Shown in pieces: positions 34,370-43,266 of a stretch of 64,000 nucleotides of DNA. The position numbers were made by a program, and so were the translations under genes. A model generated the notes under the pieces. That model worked only from the letters and a program-made list of their open reading frames with translations. It did not search any database and had not been told where the DNA came from. Every line of letters begins with the position of its first letter. The stretch's first letter is position 1. The stretch is from Rhizobiales bacterium 62-17 (GTDB taxonomy: Bacteria > Pseudomonadota > Alphaproteobacteria > Rhizobiales > Beijerinckiaceae): NCBI GenBank assembly GCA_001898965.1, contig MKVW01000009.1:1402410-1466409 (forward strand), written 5' to 3'.

Positions 34370-34870
34370 CTATCCGAGCTGGCGATCGAGGTCCGCAAGC
34401 GCGATGACGATATGCGAAATCACCGTATTGCGCGAGATACCCAGCCGCGCAGCGATTTCATCGTAACTCATCCCTTCGAACTTATTCAGGACAAAGGCTT
34501 CCCGGCGGCGCGGTGGCAGGGCGGCCACCGCAGCAAGAACCCGGCGCAGTTCGCAGCGATAGATAGCCGTGGTTTCTGGCGACGGACTGGCATCCGCCAT
34601 GCCATGCAGCTCGATATCGGCGACGACGACTTCGGCATGCCGGGCCTGGTCGCGCAAATGATTGAGCGCGAGATTGCGGACGGTGCAGGTGAGATAAGCC
34701 GGGCAGTTGTCGATAGAACGTGCATCGGCGACCCGCAGCAGTTTTTCGAACGCCTGCTGCACCAGATCGTCGGCGGTGGCTCTGTTGTCGACGAAGCGAC
34801 GGACCAGTTGTCGCAATCGCCCGCGTTCGGACGCATACAGATAGGCGATGTCGATGGCGCGCACACTCAT
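34370..34870 (-). CDS. ECF RNA polymerase sigma factor, FecI-like
   Basis: Extracytoplasmic-function sigma factor of 166 residues. Region 2 is visible as LYASERGRLRQLVRRFVDNRATADDLVQQAFEKLLR, and CPAYLTCTVRNLALNHLRDQAR completes the helical -10 recognition part. Region 4 is LPPRRREAFVLNKFEGMSYDEIAARLGISRNTVISHIVIALADL, the -35 HTH. The start is ATG 34870 or GTG 34879, neither with a strong ribosome site. With the FecR and receptor genes it forms a cell-surface signalling set in which siderophore binding outside releases the sigma factor. Iron (Fur or RirA/Irr) control is expected from known systems, but no box could be assigned securely. Confidence 0.92.
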   Translation of the reverse strand: MSVRAIDIAYLYASERGRLRQLVRRFVDNRATADDLVQQAFEKLLRVADARSIDNCPAYLTCTVRNLALNHLRDQARHAEVVVADIELHGMADASPSPETTAIYRCELRRVLAAVAALPPRRREAFVLNKFEGMSYDEIAARLGISRNTVISHIVIALADLDRQLG

Positions 34871-35020
34871 ACAGGTCACTCACGTCGGAGCCCGCCGCGC
34901 GGATCGACACAGGTCCGTAACATGAACCGGAATTTCCTCGCAATCCGTTGTTTCCATTTAATAATTTGAATGATTCGAAACTGTGTGGGAAGTCTCTGGA
35001 GGCATGTGCCGTATCGGCGT

Positions 35021-35035
35021 CTTGCCAATGGCAAG
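35021..35035. promoter_or_regulatory. 15-bp palindrome upstream of the TetR gene
   Basis: CTTGCCA-A-TGGCAAG is a perfect inverted repeat apart from its central base. It lies 131 bases before the TetR start and 150 bases from the divergent sigma-factor start, within a 296-base gap that otherwise holds only AT-rich sequence near 34955-34980. TetR-family autoregulatory operators often look like this, so it is a candidate site for the adjacent regulator. Confidence 0.45.
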
Positions 35036-35166
35036 TTTACAACGGCCGCAAAATCATCAATCAAAACGCAGGAAGGACGTCGCGAATTTTCCGAGGCCAG
35101 CGCCAAAGGGTGCCGGCATCAAGACGGAAAAGCGCGTGACGTAGCGAAGGACATAGATAGACGCGA

Positions 35167-35877
35167 ATGGTCAAAAAAGCTCGCTTGGCTGAAACCGATA
35201 GTGCCTCGGAGAAGTTGGACGATCCGCGCGCGCGCATCATTGCCGCCGCGCGGGAGGTTTTCATCGAGCAGAGCTTCGATCTGGCGACCGTGCGCGAGAT
35301 TACCTTGCGCGCCGACGTCAATCTGGCGGCGGTGAACTACTATTTCGGCTCCAAGGACGAGCTGATCAGCGAAGTTCTCAATCTCATGATGGAGCCTTAC
35401 ACCAACGCGCGTCTGAGGTCGCTGGAAGCCTGCGAGGCTGCGGCCGATCAGGACGGGCCGAGCGTGGCTGCCGTCGTGGAAGCACTCGTGCGCCCGATGG
35501 TTCGGCTCAGCCGGGATGAAACCGGCGCGCGTCCGCTGACGCGGTTTCTCCTCCAGGTGCGTTCGCGCCCGCGCGAGATGACGACGCGTTTCTTCATTCG
35601 CCGCGTCGATCCCGTCGTGTTTCGTTTCATCGATGCCTTTGCCCGCGCGCTGCCGTCGCTCGGCCGCCGCGATATCTTCTGGCGATATAATTTCGCCATC
35701 GGCGCGATCATGCAGGTGCTGATCGATTCCGAGCCGTCGACTTCGCGTCTGAAACAACTCTCGGGTGGGCTGTGCGATACGACAGACGACGAACAGATCA
35801 TCGCCCAGCTCGTCAGCTTCGTGTGCGCGGGCTTTGCCAGCCCCGCCGCCGATCCGACAGCCAAGTTGTTCCGCTGA
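35167..35877 (+). CDS. TetR/AcrR-family transcriptional regulator
   Basis: The 236-residue protein has an N-terminal TetR HTH: DPRARIIAAAREVFIEQSFDLATVREITLRADVNLAAVNYYFGSKDELISEVL (about 19-71), with the recognition helix ending in NYYFGSKDEL. The C-terminal ligand domain is helical and contains a TetR_C_17-like stretch (ARLRSLEACEAAADQD to ALVRPMVRLSRDETGARPLTRFLLQVRSRPREMTTRFF). It faces the DHDPS-family operon downstream across a 193-base gap containing a long nested inverted repeat, so it may regulate either itself or that operon. The effector is unknown. Confidence 0.9.
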   Translation: MVKKARLAETDSASEKLDDPRARIIAAAREVFIEQSFDLATVREITLRADVNLAAVNYYFGSKDELISEVLNLMMEPYTNARLRSLEACEAAADQDGPSVAAVVEALVRPMVRLSRDETGARPLTRFLLQVRSRPREMTTRFFIRRVDPVVFRFIDAFARALPSLGRRDIFWRYNFAIGAIMQVLIDSEPSTSRLKQLSGGLCDTTDDEQIIAQLVSFVCAGFASPAADPTAKLFR

Positions 35878-35937
35878 ACGACCATTAGGCCTGGCTGCAT
35901 CAAGCTTGACCAGGCCGGAGGCTCAATAACCCGAAGA

Positions 35938-35996
35938 GAAGCATTAATTGGCCCGTAAATCGAGCATTCCTGCCCGATTTACGGGCGTAATGCTTC
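35938..35996. repeat. Long nested inverted repeat downstream of the TetR gene
   Basis: Outer arms GAAGCATTA (35938-35946) and TAATGCTTC (35988-35996) and inner arms GCCCGTAAATCG (35951-35962) and CGATTTACGGGC (35975-35986) are each perfect. The spacers are four bases on the left and one on the right, and the loop is 12 bases. Paired bases total 21. No T-run follows, so it is an atypical terminator; a protein-binding or cruciform element is an alternative. Confidence 0.6.
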
Positions 35997-36070
35997 GAGA
36001 AAGACGTTGACGACGGCCGAATTTAAACTACGTTTGAAAAACTGTTTTAAATCCGTCACGGAGCGTCCCG

Positions 36071-37018
36071 ATGTCTGCTGCGATCCCGAAAATCACCGGT
36101 TCTTTCGTTGCCCTGATCACCCCCTTCGACCGCTCGGGCGGCGTGGATTTTGGCGCTTTCCGTGAGCTGCTGCAATTCCACGAGACGCATGGCACTTCCG
36201 CGATCCTGATCATGGGCTCGACCGGTGAAGTCTCGATGCTGTCGCCCGACGAGAAGAAGAAGATCATCGTCGAAACCGCGAAGATGAAATCGGCCAAAAT
36301 GCCACTGTTCTTCGGCTGCACCGGCAACAACACCGACACCACCATCGAAAACGTTCGCTTCGCGCGCGCCAACGGTGCCGATGGCGCCATCCTCGCCGCG
36401 CCGGCCTATATCTGCGCGCCGGAAGCCGACATCGAAAGCTATTTCCTCGAAATCGCCGATGCCACCGATCTGCCGCTCGGCATCTACAACAATCCGCCCC
36501 GCGTGAAGAGCGATCTGCACTGGGATCACCTGCTGCGTATCTTCAAACATCCGAACTACGTCATTCACAAAGAGTCGACCACGCGCGTCGGCCAGGTGGC
36601 GCAGATTCTGGCGGCCAAGCCCGATGTATCGGTGATGTGCTGCGACAGCCCCAATCTCGGCCTCGTCGTTCCCACCATGAGCCTTGGCGGCCACGGCACG
36701 GCCAACATGGGCGGCAATATCGCGCCGGCGGAAGTCGCGACCATTTCGAAGCCCTGGACGTCCTATGCCGAAGCGGAAGGCTTCAAGGAAACCTATCTGC
36801 GCCTGCTGCCGCTGTTGCATTTCAACTATTCGGCGATCAATCCGGTCGCCATCAAGTCGCTGATGAAGGCCGTCGGCCTGCCGGCCGGCGAACTGCGCCG
36901 TCCGCTGACTGGATTGGAAGGCGAGGCGCTGGCGCGCGGTGTTCGCATCGTGCAGGAACTCGGCCTCGACAAAGTCTACGGCTGGAATCTCAAGCGCGCT
37001 CTGGCCGCCGCGGCGTAA
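36071..37018 (+). CDS. Dihydrodipicolinate synthase (DapA)-family lyase/aldolase
   Basis: Class I Schiff-base lyase of 315 residues. The pyruvate-binding motif GSTGE is at 49-53, the catalytic tyrosine is Y139 in LGIYNNPP, and the Schiff-base lysine is K167 in YVIHKEST. Residues 36-80 and 190-260 follow the DapA barrel (TSAILIMGSTGEVSMLSPDEKKKIIVETA; SLGGHGTANMGGNIAP). Lysine synthesis genes do not surround it. Instead it heads an operon with an SDR, a TTT transporter, a molybdoenzyme and a DadA-like oxidase, so a catabolic aldolase or dehydratase role on a keto acid is more likely. GGAG at about 36059 gives the ribosome site. Confidence 0.88.
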   Translation: MSAAIPKITGSFVALITPFDRSGGVDFGAFRELLQFHETHGTSAILIMGSTGEVSMLSPDEKKKIIVETAKMKSAKMPLFFGCTGNNTDTTIENVRFARANGADGAILAAPAYICAPEADIESYFLEIADATDLPLGIYNNPPRVKSDLHWDHLLRIFKHPNYVIHKESTTRVGQVAQILAAKPDVSVMCCDSPNLGLVVPTMSLGGHGTANMGGNIAPAEVATISKPWTSYAEAEGFKETYLRLLPLLHFNYSAINPVAIKSLMKAVGLPAGELRRPLTGLEGEALARGVRIVQELGLDKVYGWNLKRALAAAA

Positions 37019-37029
37019 GGGCGCGTCTG

Positions 37030-37809
37030 ATGGATTTCGGCATTTCCGGCAAAAAAGCCCTTGTCACCGGCGCGAGCCGGGGCATGGGCAAGGCGGCAGC
37101 CTTGGCACTCGCGCACGAAGGCGTGGCATTGACGATTCTGGCGCGCACGCCGGAAACGCTTGAGAAAGCCGCCGCCGATATTCGTGCGGCAACAGGCGTT
37201 GAAGTGAAAGCCGTCGCTGGTGATATCACGACGCCGGCCGGCAAGCAGGCGGCCTTGGCGGCCTGCCCGGAGCCGGACATTCTCGTCAACAATGCCGATG
37301 GCGAACTGCCAGGCGATTTCCGCAATTGGAGCCGCGAAGACTGGATTCGCGGCGTCGATCGCATGATGCTGACGCCGATCGAAATGATCCGCTTGACGCT
37401 CGATGGCATGATGGCGCGGGGCTTCGGCCGCGTCGTCAACATCGTCTCGCGCAGCGTCAAGATCGCTCAGCCGGAGCTCGGCATGTCGAATGCCGCCCGT
37501 TCCGGCCTCGTCGGCTTCGTCGCCGGCATCGCGCGCCAGACGATAGCGCATAACGTGACCATCAACAATCTTCTCCCCGGTATTGTCGCCTCCGACGGAC
37601 AACGTCAGCATGTCGAAAGTCTGGCGCAGACCACGGGGCGGCCCTTCGAGGACATCTGGCGCGAGCGGGCGTCCCAGAACCCGGCGGGTCGTTACGGTTC
37701 TCCCGACGAGATCGGCGCCTATATCGCTTTCCTTTGTTCCAAGCAGGCTGGCTTTGTGACGGCACAGAACCTGCTCGTGGACGGAGGTCAGTATCCGGGC
37801 ACGTTCTGA
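37030..37809 (+). CDS. SDR-family oxidoreductase lacking the usual Y-x3-K
   Basis: Rossmann-fold short-chain dehydrogenase/reductase of 259 residues with the cofactor motif TGASRGMG at 13-20 and NNAD (usually NNAG) at 87-90. After the usual serine strand (VNIVSRS, S140) the position of the catalytic tyrosine reads S153 and that of the lysine R157 in GMSNAARSG, so the canonical Y-x3-K pair is missing. The C-terminus is normal (GRYGSPDEIGAYIAFLCSKQAGFVTAQNLLVDGGQYPG). Such variants occur in some SDR subgroups and may use altered chemistry or be non-catalytic. It starts 11 bases after the lyase gene and is clearly in its operon. Confidence 0.88.
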   Translation: MDFGISGKKALVTGASRGMGKAAALALAHEGVALTILARTPETLEKAAADIRAATGVEVKAVAGDITTPAGKQAALAACPEPDILVNNADGELPGDFRNWSREDWIRGVDRMMLTPIEMIRLTLDGMMARGFGRVVNIVSRSVKIAQPELGMSNAARSGLVGFVAGIARQTIAHNVTINNLLPGIVASDGQRQHVESLAQTTGRPFEDIWRERASQNPAGRYGSPDEIGAYIAFLCSKQAGFVTAQNLLVDGGQYPGTF

Positions 37810-37884
37810 CGGGATCGATCGTCATTTGGCGGCGGTTTGAGGCCGGCGCGAACCGTTGCCCCGTGCGGGCGCGGCAGAACCATA

Positions 37885-37890
37885 TATAAT
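37885..37890 (+). promoter_or_regulatory. Consensus -10 element before the first TctC gene
   Basis: A perfect TATAAT lies 24 bases upstream of the TctC start in the 104-base gap after the SDR gene. No convincing -35 is placed 16-18 bases before it, so an internal promoter is possible but weakly supported. Confidence 0.35.
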
Positions 37891-37913
37891 CAAAGATGGA
37901 ACAGGAGCCATTC

Positions 37914-38885
37914 ATGAAGCGCGTCGGACCATTATTGCTTTCGCTGCTGCTTGCGGCACCGGTGGCAAGCACTGCCTTGGCACAGGAGTTTCCGTCTCGT
38001 CCGGTCAGCATCGTCGTTCCGTTTCCGCCGGGCGGTTCGGTCGACAGCGTGGCGCGCGTTCTCGCTGCGGAACTGGCGGAGACGACGGGCAAGGTCTTCG
38101 TGGTCGACAATCGTGCAGGCGGTGGCAACGGCGTTGTCGGTGCTAACGAAGTCGTGAAGTCGACGCCCGATGGCTATACGCTGTTGTTCAATGCCTCGAT
38201 CCATGTCGTGACGCCGCTTCTCAACAAGAAGGTGCCTTTCGACGTCATCAACGATTTCACGAGCATCGCTGGCGTCGCCGCCGGTCCGTTGATCATCAGC
38301 ACGCCGCCGAGCACGAAGGCGAATACGCTCAAGGAATTCTTCGCCGCGGTGAAAGCCGATCCGGACTCGTTCAATTTCGCCACGTCGGGCTATGGCTCTG
38401 CCGGCCATCTGGCGATTGAGTCCTTGAAGGCGCAGGCGGGCATCGACACGGACGTCGTGTCCTACAAAGGCGCGGGCCCCGCTCTGTCCGATCTGATGGG
38501 TGGTCAGGTGCAGCTCATGGCCGACCCGATGATGTCCTCGCTGCCGCATGTGAAGTCCGGCCGTTTGAAGGCTCTCGCCGTCACCAGCGCCACCCGTTCG
38601 CCGCTGGCGCCCAATGTGCCGACCGTTGCCGAAAGCGGCATGCCGGCGCTGGAAATGCTGTCCTGGTACGCGGTGTGGGGGCCGAAGAATCTCGATCCGA
38701 AGGCCGCCGCTTACCTGAGCGATGCCATCGCCAAGGTGGTGAAGTCCGACAAGTTCAAGGATAAGCTCACCGTCTTCGGCTTCGAACCGATGTACAAGAA
38801 CAGCACGGAGCTGCAGGCTTTCGTCGTCGATGAAAGCAAGCGCTATGCTGATATCATCAAAGCCGGAAATCTGAAGGTCGAGTGA
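37914..38885 (+). CDS. TTT-family periplasmic binding protein (TctC/Bug type), copy 1
   Basis: Solute receptor of 323 residues for a tripartite tricarboxylate transporter. It has a signal peptide (MKRVGPLLLSLLLAAPVAST, cut after ALA) and the Bug hallmark FPSRPVSIVVPFPPGGSVDSVARVLAAELAETTGKVFVVDNRAGGGNGVVGANEVVKSTPDGYTLL. ATG 37914 is preferred to ATG 37896 since AGGAG lies six bases upstream. The membrane subunits TctB and TctA follow after the molybdoenzyme gene, so this is probably their cognate receptor. Ligands of this family are mainly carboxylates, dicarboxylates and aromatic acids. Confidence 0.92.
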   Translation: MKRVGPLLLSLLLAAPVASTALAQEFPSRPVSIVVPFPPGGSVDSVARVLAAELAETTGKVFVVDNRAGGGNGVVGANEVVKSTPDGYTLLFNASIHVVTPLLNKKVPFDVINDFTSIAGVAAGPLIISTPPSTKANTLKEFFAAVKADPDSFNFATSGYGSAGHLAIESLKAQAGIDTDVVSYKGAGPALSDLMGGQVQLMADPMMSSLPHVKSGRLKALAVTSATRSPLAPNVPTVAESGMPALEMLSWYAVWGPKNLDPKAAAYLSDAIAKVVKSDKFKDKLTVFGFEPMYKNSTELQAFVVDESKRYADIIKAGNLKVE

Positions 38886-41281
38886 CGATGTCGAAGTCTC
38901 CGGACATGTCCACGCACCAGAAGGATCGCCCGGAGCCTTCGTCTTCCAGACTGATCGGTTCGCATTGGGGCTTCTACGAGCATCGAGGCACCCCCGAAAC
39001 ACTGCGTCCGTTTTCAAAGGACGATGATCCGGCGGCTTTTGCCGCCGGTATGACCGGCGACCGGCTCGCGCCATGCCGGATCCTCAAGCCCGCCGTGCGG
39101 CGCTCCTTCCTCGAACACGGGCCAGGAACAGCCAAAGGCCGCCGAGGCGCCGAGCCGTTCGTCGAAGTTTCCTGGGACGAGGCGCTCGATCTCGTCGCCA
39201 GTGAAATCGCCCGGGTGCGCGACACCCACGGTAGCAAGGCGATCTTTTCAGGTTGTTACGGTTGGTCGAGCGCCGGGCGCTTCCATCATGCGCAAAGCCA
39301 GCTCAAGCGTTTTTTTAACATGGTCGGCGGCTCCGTCCGCTCTGTTCAGACCTACAGCTATGCTGCCGGCGAAGTGGTGTTGCCGCATGTGATCGGCACG
39401 ACCGAGAGCATGACCACGGGCCATACGCCATGGTCGCTGATCGCGGGACATGCCGAATTGATCGTCATGTTTGGCGGCACGCCTTTGCGCAATGCACAGG
39501 TCAATTCCGGTGGCATCGCCCATCACACAGCGCGCTCGGCTCTGCTCGCCTGCCGCGATGCCGGCGCGCGTCTGGTCAATGTCACGCCCGTGCGCGACGA
39601 TACCGCCGACGAATTAGGTGCGGAATGGCTGGCGCTGCGGCCCTGCACCGACACCGCGCTGCTGCTCGCCTTGGCGCACACGCTCATTGCAACTGAGCGA
39701 TACGACAAGGCGTTCGTCGATCGCTATACGGTTGGCTTCGATCAGGTGCGGGCTTATCTGACGGGCGAAACGGACGGCATCGTCAAGGATGCCACATGGG
39801 CGTCCGCGATCACCGGACTGGATGCGGACGCCATTCGCGATCTCGCGGCAGACATGTCCTCGCGCAAGACCTTCCTGATGATGTCATGGTCCTTGCAGCG
39901 GGCCGATCATGGCGAGCAACCTTATTGGGCGCTGGTCGCGCTGGCTGCTCTGCTCGGCGGTATCGGTCTTCCAGGTGAAGGCTTCGGCTTTGGCTATGCC
40001 TCGGTCGGCAGCATCGGTCAGCCTTCGTCTCCCGTGCGGTGGCCGTCTCTGCCGCAGGGGCGAAATCCCGAGCGCGAGATCATTCCGGTGGCGCGCATCG
40101 CCGACATGCTGCTCTCGCCCGGCTGTGAATATGAATACAACGGCGCGAAGCGCATCTATCCCGATATCAAGTTCATCTATTGGGCCGGGGGCAATCCCTT
40201 CCACCATCATCAAGACCTTAATCGGCTGACGGATGCCTGGCAGCGCCCCGAAACCGTGGTCGTGCACGAACACTGGTGGAATCCGCTCGCCCGTCATGCC
40301 GACATCGTATTGCCGGCCTCGACCTTTCTCGAACGCGACGATGTGGTGGCCAGCGGCCGCGATAGTTTCATCGCTTATTCCTCGCGCGTCGCCGAAGCCC
40401 CTCAACAGGTGCCGACCGATCATGAGATTTTGCGTCGACTGTCCGCGCGCCTCGGTGCTGAGGAAGCTTTCACCGAAGGTCTGAGCGAAGCCCAGTGGCT
40501 TGAACGGCTTTATGGGGAAGCGCGCAACGATGCCGCCGGCCGTGGCATCGAACTGCCGGACGTCGCGGATTTTCGTGCCGCCGGGCTGATCGATCTCGTC
40601 GAGCGTGCGACCTCGCGCCCCTTCCTCGCGCCGTTTCGTGCCGATCCGCAGGCCCATCCGCTGCGCACCCCATCGGGCCGCATCGAACTCTTCTCCGAGC
40701 GGATCGCCAGCTACGGCTACGACGACTGCCCCGGCCATGCCGCCTGGTTGGAGCCGGCGGAATGGCTGGGCGCCAAGAGCGCACAACGCTTTCCGTTGCA
40801 TCTGCTCTCCTGCCAGCCACACGACAAGCTGCACAGCCAGTGGGATCATGCGGCGCCCTCGCGCAAGACCAAGCACGGTGGCCGCCAGCCGGTGCGCATG
40901 CATCCGCGCGATGCCGCCGCGCGCGGGCTCGCCGAGGGCGATCTGGTGAAGGTCAGCAATGATCGAGGGGCGTGCCTTGCCATCGCCGCTTTGACCGAGG
41001 CCGTGATGCCGGGCGTCGTCCAGCTCGCCACCGGTGCCTGGTTCGATCCCTGGAAGTCTGGCACGCCGGAGGCGATCGAGCTGAACGGCAATCCGAACGT
41101 GCTCACGCCCGACCATGGCACTTCACGTCTGTCGCAAGGACCGAGCCCCAATGCCTGCCTCGTCGAGATCACGCGATACGCCGGCGAAGCACCGCAGGTC
41201 AGGGCCTACCAGCCGCCGGAGTTTGTGGCGGATGGACGCAAAACAATAACGAAGGGGAATAAGAATGAATTCGCGGCTTAA
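38882..41281 (+). CDS. Molybdopterin sulfoxide/N-oxide reductase (BisC/TorZ-like)
   Basis: Mo-bis-MGD oxidoreductase of the DMSO reductase superfamily, 799 residues. There is no Tat leader and no N-terminal iron-sulfur cysteine cluster, as in cytoplasmic biotin-sulfoxide reductases. The cofactor region reads GCYGWSSAGRFHHAQSQLKRFFNMVGG, where S129 or S130 should ligate molybdenum. Later blocks include HTPWSLIAGHAELIVMFGGTPLRNAQV, FIYWAGGNPFHHHQDLNRL, VVHEHWWNPLARHADIVLPASTFLERDD and the C-terminal HPRDAAARGLAEGDLVKVSNDRGACLA. GTG 38882 overlaps the TctC stop; ATG 38888 is possible. Its end overlaps tctB by 17 bases. The setting inside a carboxylate-transporter operon suggests reduction of an imported sulfoxide or N-oxide. 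Confidence 0.91.
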   Translation: MTMSKSPDMSTHQKDRPEPSSSRLIGSHWGFYEHRGTPETLRPFSKDDDPAAFAAGMTGDRLAPCRILKPAVRRSFLEHGPGTAKGRRGAEPFVEVSWDEALDLVASEIARVRDTHGSKAIFSGCYGWSSAGRFHHAQSQLKRFFNMVGGSVRSVQTYSYAAGEVVLPHVIGTTESMTTGHTPWSLIAGHAELIVMFGGTPLRNAQVNSGGIAHHTARSALLACRDAGARLVNVTPVRDDTADELGAEWLALRPCTDTALLLALAHTLIATERYDKAFVDRYTVGFDQVRAYLTGETDGIVKDATWASAITGLDADAIRDLAADMSSRKTFLMMSWSLQRADHGEQPYWALVALAALLGGIGLPGEGFGFGYASVGSIGQPSSPVRWPSLPQGRNPEREIIPVARIADMLLSPGCEYEYNGAKRIYPDIKFIYWAGGNPFHHHQDLNRLTDAWQRPETVVVHEHWWNPLARHADIVLPASTFLERDDVVASGRDSFIAYSSRVAEAPQQVPTDHEILRRLSARLGAEEAFTEGLSEAQWLERLYGEARNDAAGRGIELPDVADFRAAGLIDLVERATSRPFLAPFRADPQAHPLRTPSGRIELFSERIASYGYDDCPGHAAWLEPAEWLGAKSAQRFPLHLLSCQPHDKLHSQWDHAAPSRKTKHGGRQPVRMHPRDAAARGLAEGDLVKVSNDRGACLAIAALTEAVMPGVVQLATGAWFDPWKSGTPEAIELNGNPNVLTPDHGTSRLSQGPSPNACLVEITRYAGEAPQVRAYQPPEFVADGRKTITKGNKNEFAA

Positions 41282-41720
41282 CAGCGAAACCATCGCCGGG
41301 CTGTTGTTCGTTCTGATCGGCGCGGCCTTTCTCATCGGCAGTTATGGTCTGTCCTTTGGCACCTGGCGCAAAATCGGTCCCGGTGGCTTTCCCGCGATGG
41401 TGTCGGTCGCGCTGATCGGCATGGGCTTGTTCGTCGCCATCAAATCCTTGCGGACCAACGGCGGAGAACCGCTTTCGTTTCAATTTGGCAATATCGCCGT
41501 CATCGTCGCCTCGATCGTGGTGTTCGGTCTCACGGTGCGCGGCGCCGGTCTGCTGCCCGCTGTTCTTGCCTGCTCCCTCGTGTCCGCGCTGGCCTCAAAA
41601 CCTTTCCGTCCCCTGATCATGATCGCCTATGGGCTGTTCATGGGCGCGGCTTGCAGTCTTGTGTTCGTCAAAGGGCTTGGCATGCCCGTGGCGATCATCG
41701 GTCCTTGGTTCGGCGTCTGA
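41265..41720 (+). CDS. tctB: TTT transporter small membrane subunit TctB
   Basis: Four-helix membrane protein of 151 residues: ETIAGLLFVLIGAAFLIGSYGL, then FGTWRKIGPGGFPAMVSVALIGMGLFVAI, IAVIVASIVVFGLTVRGAGLLPAVLACSLVSAL and the last helix PLIMIAYGLFMGAACSLVFVKGLGM. The motif RKIGPGGFP is the usual TctB landmark. The start overlaps the end of the molybdoenzyme gene and has AAGGGG eight bases upstream. It is followed 12 bases later by tctA. Confidence 0.88.
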   Translation: MNSRLNSETIAGLLFVLIGAAFLIGSYGLSFGTWRKIGPGGFPAMVSVALIGMGLFVAIKSLRTNGGEPLSFQFGNIAVIVASIVVFGLTVRGAGLLPAVLACSLVSALASKPFRPLIMIAYGLFMGAACSLVFVKGLGMPVAIIGPWFGV

Positions 41721-41732
41721 GGAGCGAGCGCG

Positions 41733-43232
41733 ATGGAAATCTTCAGTGCTCTGCTGCTCGGTCTCGATCAGGCCGTCATGCCGGTCAATCTGCTCTGGTG
41801 TTTCGTTGGCGTGTTGCTGGGAACGCTTGTCGGCGTTCTGCCGGGCCTTGGGCCGGCTGCGACCATGGCGATCCTGCTGCCCTTCACCATGGGCCTGCAA
41901 CCGGTCACCGCTTTGATCATGCTCGCCGGCATCTATTACGGCGCGCAATATGGCGGCTCAACGACTGCGATCCTGCTTAATCTTCCTGGCGAAACCTCCT
42001 CGGTCGTGACGGCGATCGACGGCTACAAGATGGCGCGCAAGGGTCGCGCCGGCGTGGCGCTTGCCACCGCCGCCATTGGTTCGTTCTTCGCCGGCACCGT
42101 CGCCACACTGTTGCTGGCGCTGTTTGCGCCCTCGCTCGCCGAAGTCGGCCTGAAATTCGGTCCGGCCGAAAACTTTTCACTGATGGTGCTGGGCCTCCTC
42201 GCCTCTGTCGTTCTGGCGCGCGGTTCGCTGCCCAAGGCACTGGCCATGGTTTTCGTCGGCATTCTTATCGGCCTGGTTGGGCAGGATGTGCAGACAGCCG
42301 AGCCGCGCTTCACCTTGGGCCTCGATGAAATGACGGGTGGCATCAACTTCGTGGTGGTGGCCATGGGGTTGTTCGGCATCGGCGAAGTGGTGAAGGATCT
42401 CGAACATGCCGAAAGCCGCTCGGCGATTTCGGCACCCTTCCTGTCGATGTTCCCGAGCCGCGAAGATTGGCGTCGCATGGTGCCGTCCATCCTGCGCGGC
42501 ACCGGCATCGGCACCGTCCTCGGGCTTCTGCCCGGTGGCGGTGCTTTGCTGGCGGCCTTCGCCGCCTATGCGATCGAGAAGCGTGTCGCCAAGCCGAAAG
42601 AGGGCTTTGGCAATGGCGCTATTGAGGGCGTTGCCGCGCCTGAGAGCGCCAACAATGCCGGCGCGCAGACCTCCTTCGTGCCGCTGCTGACGCTCGGCCT
42701 GCCGGCCAATGCAGTGATGGCTTTGATGTTCGGTGCGCTCATCATGCAGGGCATCGCGCCAGGGCCGACGCTGATCAGCGATCATCCCAAAGTGTTCTGG
42801 GGCGTGATCGTTTCCATGTGGGTCGGTAATCTGATGCTGCTCGTTCTCAACCTGCCGCTGATCGGCATTTGGACGAAGCTGTTGACGCTGCCCTTCAGGT
42901 ATCTCTATCCGGCCATTCTGATCTTCTGTGCCATCGGCACATTGTCGCTCAACAATTCCGTTTTCGATCTTTGGCTCCTGGCCGCGTTCAGCATCGCCGG
43001 CTATATCTTCGTCAAGCTCGATTGCGATGCCGCGCCTCTGGTCATGGGCCTGTTGCTCGGGCCGATGATGGAAGAGAACTTCCGCCGCGCCATGTTCCTG
43101 TCGCGTGGCAAGGTGAGCATTTTCGTCGATCGGCCGATTTCCGCAGGGCTGCTGATTGTTGCCGTTCTCGTTCTCATCCTCGTCATCATGCCGCGTTTCC
43201 GCGCCACGCGCGAGGAAGCGTTTCAGGAATGA
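41733..43232 (+). CDS. tctA: TTT transporter large membrane subunit TctA
   Basis: Main permease of the tripartite tricarboxylate transporter, 499 residues, with about twelve hydrophobic segments. Family signatures are [67 protein letters not shown] near the start and its inverted-repeat counterpart [21 protein letters not shown] with [43 protein letters not shown] in the middle. A GAGGAG ribosome site precedes ATG 41733. Uptake needs a TctC receptor; two are encoded in this window and both could feed this single membrane pair. Confidence 0.94.
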   Translation: MEIFSALLLGLDQAVMPVNLLWCFVGVLLGTLVGVLPGLGPAATMAILLPFTMGLQPVTALIMLAGIYYGAQYGGSTTAILLNLPGETSSVVTAIDGYKMARKGRAGVALATAAIGSFFAGTVATLLLALFAPSLAEVGLKFGPAENFSLMVLGLLASVVLARGSLPKALAMVFVGILIGLVGQDVQTAEPRFTLGLDEMTGGINFVVVAMGLFGIGEVVKDLEHAESRSAISAPFLSMFPSREDWRRMVPSILRGTGIGTVLGLLPGGGALLAAFAAYAIEKRVAKPKEGFGNGAIEGVAAPESANNAGAQTSFVPLLTLGLPANAVMALMFGALIMQGIAPGPTLISDHPKVFWGVIVSMWVGNLMLLVLNLPLIGIWTKLLTLPFRYLYPAILIFCAIGTLSLNNSVFDLWLLAAFSIAGYIFVKLDCDAAPLVMGLLLGPMMEENFRRAMFLSRGKVSIFVDRPISAGLLIVAVLVLILVIMPRFRATREEAFQE

Positions 43233-43266
43233 GGCATCCGTTTAGTATCTTAAGGCGGGGTCCGCG

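Noticed and set aside
39884..41116. 410-codon minus-strand frame opposite the molybdoenzyme gene
   Set aside because: It is a shadow of the recognised BisC-like gene with no family features.
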